NCBI GenBank assembly: GCA_029861535.1
Contig: JAOTZC010000023.1
Span: 1 to 41,643, forward strand
Direction: 5' to 3'
Origin: Gammaproteobacteria bacterium
Lineage (GTDB): Bacteria; Pseudomonadota; Gammaproteobacteria; Steroidobacterales; Woeseiaceae
DNA: 41,643 bases
The notes beneath the pieces were generated by a model. The model had not been told where the DNA came from and searched no databases. It was given only the letters and a program-made list of their open reading frames with translations. The position numbers were made by a program, and so were the translations under genes. Positions 34,737 through 41,643 of this stretch are shown in pieces. The stretch's first letter is position 1, and each line of letters begins with the position of its first letter.

Positions 34737-35878
34737 TGCGCTTTTTTCTTTGCTGTTTTTTCTTTCTTTTCTTTTTTTCGTTTTTCTTTCTTTTTCCTTT
34801 TCTTCTCCTTCTTTTTGTTGACGTCGTCGAGATACTCATTGAGAGCTTCGGCGAGCAAGCCGATTTCATCGTCCAATCGGGCATTGGCGCGCAGAGAGCT
34901 TTCGCCTTGCTGAACTCGCCGCACAACCTGTTCAAGCTCTCGTATCGGCCGCGCCAAGAAAATGCCTAGTAACGTGCCGCCGGCAACGGCAAACGCGCCC
35001 AGTGCGAGCCCAAGGTCGATCAGGTCCTCACGAAGCCCAAGTGCTCGCCCGCCTTCTTCTTCTGCATCCACTTTGACAACCAAGCCCCAGTCGACATTGG
35101 ACAAATATCGAGTCGCTGCCCACACACGTTTACCTCGATAATCCTGAATGTCTTCAGTGAATACCTGGTCCTGTCCTGCGACGGCAGCTCTAACGTATTC
35201 TGGTGGATCGTCCCACGATACCAACTGGCCTGCATGTCGTAATGTATGCAGCAACACCGCGCTTCCGTCCGGATTTTGACCGAAAATCATCGTTTCCCCG
35301 GTTTCACCAAGCCCGCGGTAATTACCGGCCAGGTTCTGAAGCGTCGTCACGCCGATGATTACTTCTATACTGCCGATAACTTCAGCATCCAAAGATAATG
35401 TCGAATTGAAGACGATTCTTGGTTGACCGTCGTCACCTAGATAGAAGCCGGAGTACCAGATATCGGTTTCTTCCGCCGTCACCGTAGCAACTGGGCTTCG
35501 AGGCGCGTTGCCGGCCGAGATAACCTCATTACCATTGCGATCGAACAAGGTGATGCGCTGGACGTGTTCCGTGGATTTTTGTGCGTCTTCAGCGATGCGC
35601 CGCATTTCGACCAACACGTTTTGCTCTTCGCTTTGCTGATATTCCTGTAGGCGAATACGCAACTGGGTCCGGCTGCGGATTAGACGAACGTGGGTACGCC
35701 AGCTTTCGACAATCTGTTCCAGATCTTGTTTTTTAGCCTCGGCCAGCGCGTCAAGTTGCCGCTCCGAGATTTCTTGCAACAAATCCGACGACACCTGGTA
35801 CGCAAAAGCACCCAACAAGAACATGCTCAGCAAGGAAACGGATACCAGAGCCAGGGCAAGCTTTGTACGAATGTCCAT
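34733..35878 (-). CDS. Cache-HAMP membrane sensor with Lys-rich tail and no output domain
   Basis: Protein of 381 residues. TM1 spans residues about 7-27, then comes a periplasmic region of about 260 residues with Cache features ('VQRITLFDRNGNEVI', 'IVFNSTLSLDAEVIG', 'GETGETMIFGQNPDG', 'YRGKRVWAATRYL'), TM2 about 290-312, and a HAMP domain ('FLARPIRELEQVVRRVQQG'). Normally a kinase, cyclase or chemotaxis domain follows. Here it ends in 28 residues (354-381) holding 17 Lys, 2 Arg and 5 Glu, coded by a polypurine tract. The end overlaps the antiporter start, so the short form looks genuine. It could regulate the antiporter or bind acidic partners; it could also be a truncated sensor. Confidence 0.85.
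   Translation of the reverse strand: MDIRTKLALALVSVSLLSMFLLGAFAYQVSSDLLQEISERQLDALAEAKKQDLEQIVESWRTHVRLIRSRTQLRIRLQEYQQSEEQNVLVEMRRIAEDAQKSTEHVQRITLFDRNGNEVISAGNAPRSPVATVTAEETDIWYSGFYLGDDGQPRIVFNSTLSLDAEVIGSIEVIIGVTTLQNLAGNYRGLGETGETMIFGQNPDGSAVLLHTLRHAGQLVSWDDPPEYVRAAVAGQDQVFTEDIQDYRGKRVWAATRYLSNVDWGLVVKVDAEEEGGRALGLREDLIDLGLALGAFAVAGGTLLGIFLARPIRELEQVVRRVQQGESSLRANARLDDEIGLLAEALNEYLDDVNKKKEKKRKKKEKRKKEKKEKTAKKKAQ
34736..34819 (-). repeat. Polypurine/polypyrimidine tract coding the Lys-rich tail
   Basis: About 80 bases are almost purely pyrimidine on the plus strand (A/G on the coding strand), repeating AAA/AAG/GAA codons. The tract is low complexity and prone to slippage. It codes for the C-terminal tail of the sensor protein. 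Confidence 0.8.
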
Positions 35879-36058
35879 TGTGTCGAGCCTGATCGTCGGT
35901 TCAGACGCGGAATATGAGAGGGATTTAGGCTACCACAGGATAACGGCGACGGGTGGCCGCCGCCGCAGACGCCGAAATGCGGTCGGTATTCTGTATCATT
36001 ATCGGCTTCAATGATTGATGACATTGATCCAAGCACGCAATTCACATAGAGGCATGTC

Positions 36059-36502
36059 ATGAAAGCTATGTTCGGGTTTTTCGTTTTTCTGTTGTTTCTC
36101 GCGGGAATTGCGCTCGTCATGTTGCAGGGACGGCAAATGGCACAGCAAAATTTACCTGGCGGCGGTTCTGGACTCGTGGGCGTAAAATGGCGTCCGACTT
36201 ACATCGGCGCTGACTCGGTCCCGAACGATACCGTGATGTTTGTCCAATTCGCGCTTGATGGCAGCGTTAACGGCCACGGTGGTTGCAACACCTTTTTCGG
36301 TTCGTTGGAAAAGACAGACGCGGGCGTTGAAATCGGCCCACTGGGCGCCACTCGAATGGCCTGTGCAGAATCCGTCATGACGCTCGAAACAGCGTTCATG
36401 AACGCGTTACAAAATATCAAGAAGTTCGAAGTTAGCTCTGATCGTCTTTTGTTGGTCGATGGCGAAAACAATCTTCTTATTGATCTGATCGGCGAAAAGT
36501 AG
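36059..36502 (+). CDS. META domain (HslJ-like) membrane-anchored protein
   Basis: Protein of 147 residues. One N-terminal helix 'MFGFFVFLLFLAGIALVML' anchors it. The rest is one META/HslJ domain: 'LVGVKWRPTYIG', 'QFALDGSVNGHGGCNTFFG' and 'GPLGATRMACAESVM' with the two conserved cysteines. HslJ-like proteins are linked to heat shock and novobiocin resistance and act at the envelope. Single gene, divergent from the sensor, convergent with the GAF-GGDEF gene. Confidence 0.88.
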   Translation: MKAMFGFFVFLLFLAGIALVMLQGRQMAQQNLPGGGSGLVGVKWRPTYIGADSVPNDTVMFVQFALDGSVNGHGGCNTFFGSLEKTDAGVEIGPLGATRMACAESVMTLETAFMNALQNIKKFEVSSDRLLLVDGENNLLIDLIGEK

Positions 36503-36526
36503 AGAAAAAACGACTACTTTCTTGAG

Positions 36527-37546
36527 TTAAGCGCGCCCTTTTCTTTTTAATCGCCGGCGCAAGCTATTAACGGCGACCTTCAGCGAAGATACCCCACCAA
36601 TATCGCTAAATGGCTGCAATGTATGTTGGAAAAATAGCTCATCAACCTCGCGAATCAAATCGTCAATAGAACTGTACTTTCCGCTCTCGTATTTTAAGTG
36701 TGCAACCAATGCGGCAACGGCCTGGTGGCCGCCATCGGAAGTAAGTGAGTTTTTCGCCGTCGTGCACACGCGGCGCGCGGCAAACTCTGCATCGAAGTCT
36801 TCATCTCCCTTGAGCAAGACGCAATAATAATCGCTTCCCATGTGTGCGATAGACTCAGCTGCCGGAAATTGCTCATGCAAAATCCTTGCAAATTGCTCGC
36901 CCAGTGACGGCTGTGAGTGTTTTGTACATTGTGTCGATTTGCCGTCACGAATCTCGAATAGCAGTAGATCGAAACTGCGTTCCGCTGCTGGTTTCTTGAA
37001 AAACTTCGCTCCAGCTACTGTAAGCGCATTTCGATTAGCCAGACCAGTATCGGTATCGACATAGTTGATCATTTCACCGACTACCATGTCGGCCAAGTGT
37101 TTTAGCATGGTTTTTTCGTCATCGCTAAGTCGGCGCGGAACTTTGTCGATGATGCATAGCGTTCCAAGCTTATGACCGTTCGGCGTTGCAAGTGGCGCAC
37201 CCGCATAAAAACAAATATTGGGCTCGCCAACGACCAGCGGATTGTCACGAAAGCGTGAGTCACGTCGAGCGTTGCGGACCTCGAAGACATCGTCGCCGAG
37301 AATTGCATGGCCGCAAAACGAAACGTCGCGAGGTGTCTCTTCGGTAGCTAAGCCCTCGGCGGCCTTGAACCACTGCCGATATCGATCCACCAGACTGATT
37401 ACGGCGATCGGCATGTCGAAAATCCGCGCACTGATGCGCGTGAATCGATCGAATCGCTCGTCGCGAGCCGTGTCGAGAATATTCAAGCTGTGCAGCGTGG
37501 CAACTCGATCAGCCTCGTTCTCCGGCAATCCAGGCTGCTGCATCAC
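36527..37546 (-). CDS. GAF domain protein with degenerate GGDEF domain
   Basis: Protein of 339 residues. GGGAGG lies before the paired ATGs (37546 and 37543). The GAF domain covers about 1-160 ('VATLHSLNILDTARDERFD', 'AVISLVDRYRQWFKA', 'DVSFCGHAIL', 'FYAGAPLATPNGHKLGTLC'). A GGDEF-like domain begins with 'DTDTGLANRNAL' but its active loop reads 'HMGSDYYCVLL' where GG[D/E]EF is expected, so diguanylate cyclase activity is unlikely. It may bind GTP or c-di-GMP or act as a partner. It starts 58 bases after the stop of the FMO-channel fusion on the same strand and could be cotranscribed with it. Confidence 0.88.
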   Translation of the reverse strand: MMQQPGLPENEADRVATLHSLNILDTARDERFDRFTRISARIFDMPIAVISLVDRYRQWFKAAEGLATEETPRDVSFCGHAILGDDVFEVRNARRDSRFRDNPLVVGEPNICFYAGAPLATPNGHKLGTLCIIDKVPRRLSDDEKTMLKHLADMVVGEMINYVDTDTGLANRNALTVAGAKFFKKPAAERSFDLLLFEIRDGKSTQCTKHSQPSLGEQFARILHEQFPAAESIAHMGSDYYCVLLKGDEDFDAEFAARRVCTTAKNSLTSDGGHQAVAALVAHLKYESGKYSSIDDLIREVDELFFQHTLQPFSDIGGVSSLKVAVNSLRRRLKRKGRA

Positions 37547-37604
37547 GGCCTCCCACTTTGTTCACGCCTTACCCACTAGTTTAGACCCTTTCTGGCGGCC
37601 CTGC

Positions 37605-40178
37605 TCAGCTCCTTCGAGCGAGCTTGGTTGCGAGTATCGTGATTAGCCCTCCCAACATGAAGTAGCCCATCACCACTTCTGCCGTGATCCACCATGCCGC
37701 TTCCTGCGTTTTCGGTACGATGTCGCCAAAACCGAGCGTCGTAAACGTGACGACGCTGTAATAGAGCATTGGCGCCCAGTCTCGCGGATCATATCCGGGC
37801 TCTTTGGCAAGCTCAGTCAGTACGAAGGAGTCGCTACCGTCCAAATGAAATTGAAATACGAGACTGAAGGCGATAGCGATAAATGCGCACCAAAAGACCC
37901 AAAGTGACAGCGACCGGCCACAGTTGGACGAGTACTTCCAAAGACGATAACGCACGGGTCGAATTATCTTATATTCTTCAACGTAAGATTGATCTTGTGC
38001 GTAGCGCTTGAACAAAGCATTTCCATGGGCGGTGCTAATTCGGATGTCCTTACAGGTTTCTGTCTCATTGAACATTACGCTGGTGATGTCCGCGTTGGAT
38101 AAGTCCGTGGAAAGTAGTGTGGCCCCTTTGAGGTTTGCTCCAGTCAGATCAGCACCGCGAAGATCGGCATTGCTCAAATCACAATTTTCGAGATTTGCGC
38201 CACGAAGGTCGCAGTCGGTTAGACGGGTATTGCTGAGATCGGCGCCGGTCATCCGCGCATTATTCAAACGAGCGCCAGTGAGATTAGCGCCGCTCATATG
38301 TGCGCCTGTTAGGTTGGCGCCGTTCAGGTACGAAAGTGACAGGTTGGACTCGATTAGAAAAGCGCGTTCGAGGTCTACGCGACTCATGATGGCGCCAGTA
38401 AAATCTGCGTAGAATAATTCGGCAGACGTGAGGTCAGCACCGCTGATATCGGCAGCAGCGAAATCGGCGCCGCTAAGGTTGGCTCCATGCAGGCTAGCAT
38501 GCCGCAGATCTGCCGCTTGAAAATTTCGTTCACTCAGATCCATGCCATTGAGCGTCAGCGCACGCAAATCAGCGCCGCCGAGGTCTTCCGCATTCAGATC
38601 TATTTTTGTGAGTCGATTGAGGCTTATTCCCTGACCGGCGCCTTGAATCGCCGGCGAGCCTATCGCTGGCACAGCTTCAGGATATGATTGTTCATCCGTT
38701 TCTGGGCGACTCGGTGAGGCTTTCTTTCGTAAATACACGCTGGGAATGTTTTTGTAATCGGCTGGTAGGTAAGCACCAAAAATCTCAGCGATAAAATTAC
38801 TCTTGCGATGACAGTCGATGTCCAGGTCGCGCAATAGTTCGTCATGGTAATGCAAGGCATGTACCTGAATTAAGGAAGCGCGCGAACCCTGGTCCGGCAT
38901 GATGCGTCTTTTCCAGGCCTTCATGCCCTCGATTTCTTGCAACATGTAATTTCGATCGGGTACGACAATATCGCCCTTCAGCATTGCGACCAACCAGCGT
39001 GCCTCGAGATAATCGCTTAGTGAATTGTTGAAGGTCGAGGCTAGCCCAACAAAAACGATTCGCGGAAAATCCGGGTGCAGGATGTGCCTGTATAGATATA
39101 GACCATCGTCTTCGAGAACGTCTTGATACTCATCCGGCAGGAAAGCTCGATCGTATTGCCACCCCGTTCCCAAGACCACGGTGTCAGCGTCGACATGCAC
39201 ACCATTGCTCAGTTCCACACCGTCGGCGGTAAATTGTTTGACTGACGCTTGTTCGGTGCGTATCTCGCCGCTATGTATTAATGGGTAGAGGCTTGGAGAT
39301 GCCACGAAATCACCGGTGAATAGGTCGCGCTCCAGCCGACTGTTCGGCAGCACGCCGGCTGACTTCAGACGAAACTGGATTCGTGCCCCCAACTCCATAA
39401 ATCGCCAGAACCCCCAAACCAGCCAGCCACCATACTTGTGCAGTCGACGCTCCCATTTGCCAGCGTGCAGGTAAAGCGGCAAAAAGGCCGACATAAAGCG
39501 ACTTATCATGTACTTGTTGTCTAGGAAACCGAAAAATTTACGCGGTACAGGCCAATGCGCCTGACGAAAGACCAGTGTCAACTGATCTGCAAGCATTGCC
39601 ACATCCTCTGCTCTGTCCAGTGCGCTCTTACCAAAACCTATGACAACTATTTTGGTGCCTTCTGCGTGTTCCAAGTCGTGGAACTGGGACGAGTGAACGA
39701 TTCGCCCCTGGAATTGTTCCTGATTCGGAAAGTCTGGTATTTTCGGCGTGGAGTAGAGGCCGTTGCAAACTACAACCAGATCAAATTCTTTTCGATATTC
39801 TTCCTCGCTTTTTTGGTCGTAGTAACGAAGTGTCCAGCCTCGATCGTCCGAACGACGCTCCAGTTTGTCGACGCGACAATTAAATCGGATTTTCTTGAAA
39901 ACGCGGAAGTGCCGGGCATAAGAATTTAGATACGAGACGATCTGATCGCAGCTTGGAAACCTCGGGAAGGACGCCGGCATCGGCCAGTCAAGAAACTCAT
40001 AGGAGTCTTTCGGAAGCTGCAAGCGCAATGAGTGGTATCCGTCCTCCCAGACGCCGCCCAGCGAGCCCTTGCGCTCAAACACTTCGCAATCGAAGCCTTC
40101 TTCAATGAACGTCTTAGCCGCGATTAAGCCACTAACACCGGCGCCGATGATACCGATTTTTTTTACGTCGCTTGTCAT
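37605..40178 (-). CDS. Fusion protein: flavin monooxygenase, pentapeptide repeats, K+ channel pore
   Basis: A single 857-residue frame with three parts. (1) Residues 1 to about 480 are a flavin-containing monooxygenase: FAD site GAGVSG at 12-17 with E35, 'GGVW', the FMO signature 'FQGRIVHSSQF' (FxGxxxHxxxF) and NADPH site 'VVIGFGKSALD'. (2) Residues 529-703 are 35 pentapeptides in one unbroken register (A-[DN]-L-x-x pattern), which fold as a right-handed quadrilateral beta-helix. (3) The end has TM1 (about 756-777), a pore loop with filter TTLGFGD at 813-819 and TM2 (about 830-853), a K+ channel pore. Pentapeptide-channel fusions are known; joining an FMO is unusual. Start ATG has only a weak ribosome site. 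Confidence 0.92.
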   Translation of the reverse strand: MTSDVKKIGIIGAGVSGLIAAKTFIEEGFDCEVFERKGSLGGVWEDGYHSLRLQLPKDSYEFLDWPMPASFPRFPSCDQIVSYLNSYARHFRVFKKIRFNCRVDKLERRSDDRGWTLRYYDQKSEEEYRKEFDLVVVCNGLYSTPKIPDFPNQEQFQGRIVHSSQFHDLEHAEGTKIVVIGFGKSALDRAEDVAMLADQLTLVFRQAHWPVPRKFFGFLDNKYMISRFMSAFLPLYLHAGKWERRLHKYGGWLVWGFWRFMELGARIQFRLKSAGVLPNSRLERDLFTGDFVASPSLYPLIHSGEIRTEQASVKQFTADGVELSNGVHVDADTVVLGTGWQYDRAFLPDEYQDVLEDDGLYLYRHILHPDFPRIVFVGLASTFNNSLSDYLEARWLVAMLKGDIVVPDRNYMLQEIEGMKAWKRRIMPDQGSRASLIQVHALHYHDELLRDLDIDCHRKSNFIAEIFGAYLPADYKNIPSVYLRKKASPSRPETDEQSYPEAVPAIGSPAIQGAGQGISLNRLTKIDLNAEDLGGADLRALTLNGMDLSERNFQAADLRHASLHGANLSGADFAAADISGADLTSAELFYADFTGAIMSRVDLERAFLIESNLSLSYLNGANLTGAHMSGANLTGARLNNARMTGADLSNTRLTDCDLRGANLENCDLSNADLRGADLTGANLKGATLLSTDLSNADITSVMFNETETCKDIRISTAHGNALFKRYAQDQSYVEEYKIIRPVRYRLWKYSSNCGRSLSLWVFWCAFIAIAFSLVFQFHLDGSDSFVLTELAKEPGYDPRDWAPMLYYSVVTFTTLGFGDIVPKTQEAAWWITAEVVMGYFMLGGLITILATKLARRS
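38070..38594 (-). repeat. 35 tandem pentapeptide-repeat codon units (15 bases each)
   Basis: A 525-base run codes 35 pentapeptides with Leu, Met, Ile or Phe at every fifth residue and no break in register. The 15-base periodicity is visible as recurring 'GGC/GCC-GAT/AAC-CTC' patterns. This is coding repeat, not CRISPR or satellite DNA. Confidence 0.9.
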
Positions 40179-40287
40179 CTAAGCTAAGTTTAGGGGATAA
40201 GGTCGGGTTGGTCACCAACGGCAGCGCCTAAATGGTGAGATATGCTAGGTGGGCCGGAGATGCCATTCAAAACTGGAGGGGAAAAAA

Positions 40288-40857
40288 GTGACAGTAAGCT
40301 ATGTGGAACGCGAGCAGGCTGATTCTGCGACTCTTGAGTTCTATGACAGGGCCGAGGAGCGCTTCCAGGCGCTACTCAACATCTTCAAGGTGTTTGGTCA
40401 TCATCCCGAGTATGGGACCGTTTTTACCGACCTCATCATGGCGATTCTTAAAGATGGAGAACTGGACTGGCTAACCAAGGAGCTTTTGATTCTCAAAGCA
40501 ACGCAACGAAACAACTGCCAATATTGCGTGGTTCAGCACGAGCGTGTATCTGAGATGCTCGGCATGGGCAAGGACAAGATCGCCAACCTAGACGGTGATA
40601 CCTATAAGGAAAGTCCATTATTTACCGACGCCGAACGAGCATTACTCGATCTCACCGTACAAATCGGCGAAGACGCGAATAAGGTCTCGAACGAGCTCTG
40701 GGACCGTCTACATGAATACTGGACGGACCCGCAAATCGTCGAAGCAACATTCGTTATCACGACCTATATCATGGTCTCGAAGTTTGGTGATGCGCTGGGT
40801 GTGGAACTCGAATCAATGTTCGACGACGTCAAGCCGATCTTGGCTGTGCAGCATTAA
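40288..40857 (+). CDS. AhpD-like carboxymuconolactone decarboxylase family protein
   Basis: Protein of 189 residues from a GTG at 40288 preceded by GGAGGGG; a longer open frame from 40249 would lack that site. The core reads 'ELDWLTKELLILKATQRNNCQYCVVQHERV' (here as E65, C77-x2-C80 and H84), the AhpD catalytic pattern with a redox Cys pair. Members reduce peroxides or act as peroxidase partners; others are simply CMD-fold. The rest is all helical. Divergent from the FMO-channel fusion, 109 bases apart, and convergent with a cytochrome c gene. Confidence 0.85.
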   Translation: MTVSYVEREQADSATLEFYDRAEERFQALLNIFKVFGHHPEYGTVFTDLIMAILKDGELDWLTKELLILKATQRNNCQYCVVQHERVSEMLGMGKDKIANLDGDTYKESPLFTDAERALLDLTVQIGEDANKVSNELWDRLHEYWTDPQIVEATFVITTYIMVSKFGDALGVELESMFDDVKPILAVQH

Positions 40858-40910
40858 TTGCAGGAACTTGGCGCAAAACCGTATTCCATTCCCACAACTG
40901 TCATTCAGTG

Positions 40911-41351
40911 CTACGGATAGATCGGATATGCGTATCTGGGTGCCACAACATCGTAGTGCGGCTGCAGAAACATGACGATATCGATCAATTCCTGCACCGT
41001 CATATAACTGTTGTAGATATACATCTTCGATTCGCCACCTTCCGACACGAGCGACTCGGCGTAACCCTTGGCGAGTTTATGCGATGGGTTGATGATTGCG
41101 GTGACAAGCTCGCCGTAGGTCTTGACACGACTGACTTGACCACCGAGTTGAACATAGGGTTCATAACCCGGCACCGGCGGAAATTCCTCGCCCACAATCG
41201 TATGGCACTGTGTGCACTGCATATAGAGAAAGGCCTCACGGCCGGCAATGGCATCGCCCTCCGGCAGCGCGAAACCACGTTCTGACATCATGTCACGGCC
41301 ACACCCGGCTGCGACGATCAGCAGCGTTAAGAACAAGCCTAGGTATTTCAT
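40911..41351 (-). CDS. Lipid-anchored mono-heme cytochrome c
   Basis: Protein of 146 residues. Lipobox 'IVAAGC' lipidates C17; the heme motif CTQCH is at 46-50, and later 'YNSYMTVQELIDIVMFLQPHY' supplies a possible axial Met and the closing helix. AAGGAGG lies ten bases before the ATG. It is a small class I cytochrome c. The ending helix resembles SoxX- or bo3-type accessory cytochromes, but no sox genes are seen. Third lipid-anchored cytochrome in the window; no adjacent redox partner. Confidence 0.9.
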   Translation of the reverse strand: MKYLGLFLTLLIVAAGCGRDMMSERGFALPEGDAIAGREAFLYMQCTQCHTIVGEEFPPVPGYEPYVQLGGQVSRVKTYGELVTAIINPSHKLAKGYAESLVSEGGESKMYIYNSYMTVQELIDIVMFLQPHYDVVAPRYAYPIYP

Positions 41352-41473
41352 AACAGCGCAACCTCCTTATTGGCAAATGCTTAGAATATGTTTAGCACTC
41401 TCAAACGTGCGACGATATGCGGGAAAACCACGAACCACACGCGGATGTGGCTCAGATTGGTAGGGTGGCGATT

Positions 41474-41643
41474 ATGAGCATGGTCTATTTCACGCTGGTC
41501 GCGATCGTCCTGTACCTGGCCTCTGACTGGATCCTGGAGCAGATCGAGGTGTCGGCTGGAAAACGATTTAAATATCGATCCGTAATTTTTTTCGTCATCC
41601 TTTTGACGCTCGCTGTCATCGCTTTCTCGCTGATCCAAAGGTA
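41474..41643 (+). CDS. Small membrane protein, 3' end off window
   Basis: From ATG 41474 an open frame runs off the window edge (56 codons visible). It reads 'MSMVYFTLVAIVLYLASDWI' with a first helix, then the polar 'EQIEVSAGKRFKYRS' and a second helix 'VIFFVILLTLAVIAFSLI'. Two transmembrane segments with a short basic loop are typical of small inner-membrane proteins. No family recognised, and the end is unseen. Divergent from the cytochrome gene at 40911-41351. Confidence 0.65.
   Translation, partial: MSMVYFTLVAIVLYLASDWILEQIEVSAGKRFKYRSVIFFVILLTLAVIAFSLIQR

Noticed and set aside
34740..34815. T-rich tract read as a terminator
   Set aside because: No hairpin precedes it, and it lies in the coding end of the sensor gene.
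38070..38594. 15-base periodic repeat read as CRISPR or satellite DNA
   Set aside because: The period is exactly five codons and the translated product is a clean pentapeptide repeat.

Overview
The window looks like chromosomal DNA of a free-living, probably marine, aerobic Gram-negative proteobacterium, most likely a gammaproteobacterium. Supporting signs are a large TonB-dependent receptor, several lipoboxes on exported c-type cytochromes, a PotFGHI-type polyamine transporter, a perfect CRP-type palindrome and Shine-Dalgarno starts (some GTG). A Woeseiaceae-like lineage would fit the gene mix, but that is only an impression. No tRNA, rRNA, CRISPR array, transposase or phage gene was seen.

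Region 1 (1-11978) is a coherent catabolic island around a BetI-like TetR regulator. Leftward from the regulator run a class III aminotransferase, two tandem paralogous FAD oxidoreductases of the phytoene-dehydrogenase-like family, and the start of a GcvT-like (folate-dependent) protein cut by the window edge; the last three genes are joined by overlapping start/stop codons. Rightward run the regulator, an acyl-CoA dehydrogenase and a complete PotFGHI-type ABC importer. A Rieske oxygenase with the Glu-bridged active site typical of carnitine/betaine/choline oxygenases faces this operon. A perfect 7+4+7 palindrome lies between the two divergent arms. Together they suggest import and oxidative demethylation or degradation of a methylated amine, betaine or polyamine-like compound; the substrate is not determined.

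Region 2 (12163-18133) is mixed housekeeping and accessory genes: an exported M20 amidohydrolase, a lipoprotein, a membrane-anchored hypothetical, a class I fructose-bisphosphate aldolase with a GTG start, a 2OG-Fe(II) oxygenase and a lipid-anchored cytochrome c.

Region 3 (18217-28273) holds a TonB receptor with its own terminator, divergent from a two-gene operon (TPP-dependent acetolactate synthase-like enzyme plus aldehyde dehydrogenase), then two small genes and a large secreted DUF11-repeat protein preceded by a CRP-like site.

Region 4 (28275-33732) has two divergent operons: flavin reductase / M20 peptidase / DUF1611 ATPase-like on the minus strand; and di-heme peroxidase-like lipoprotein / small exported protein / Tat-exported intradiol dioxygenase-like protein on the plus strand.

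Region 5 (33780-41643) is rich in membrane and signalling proteins: a Ca2+/Na+ antiporter translationally coupled to a Cache-HAMP sensor that has no output domain but ends in a Lys-rich tail; a META-domain protein; a GAF plus degenerate GGDEF protein; and, the most striking gene, an 857-residue fusion of a flavin monooxygenase, 35 uninterrupted pentapeptide repeats and a two-helix K+ channel pore. It ends with an AhpD-like protein, another lipid-anchored cytochrome c and the start of a small membrane protein.
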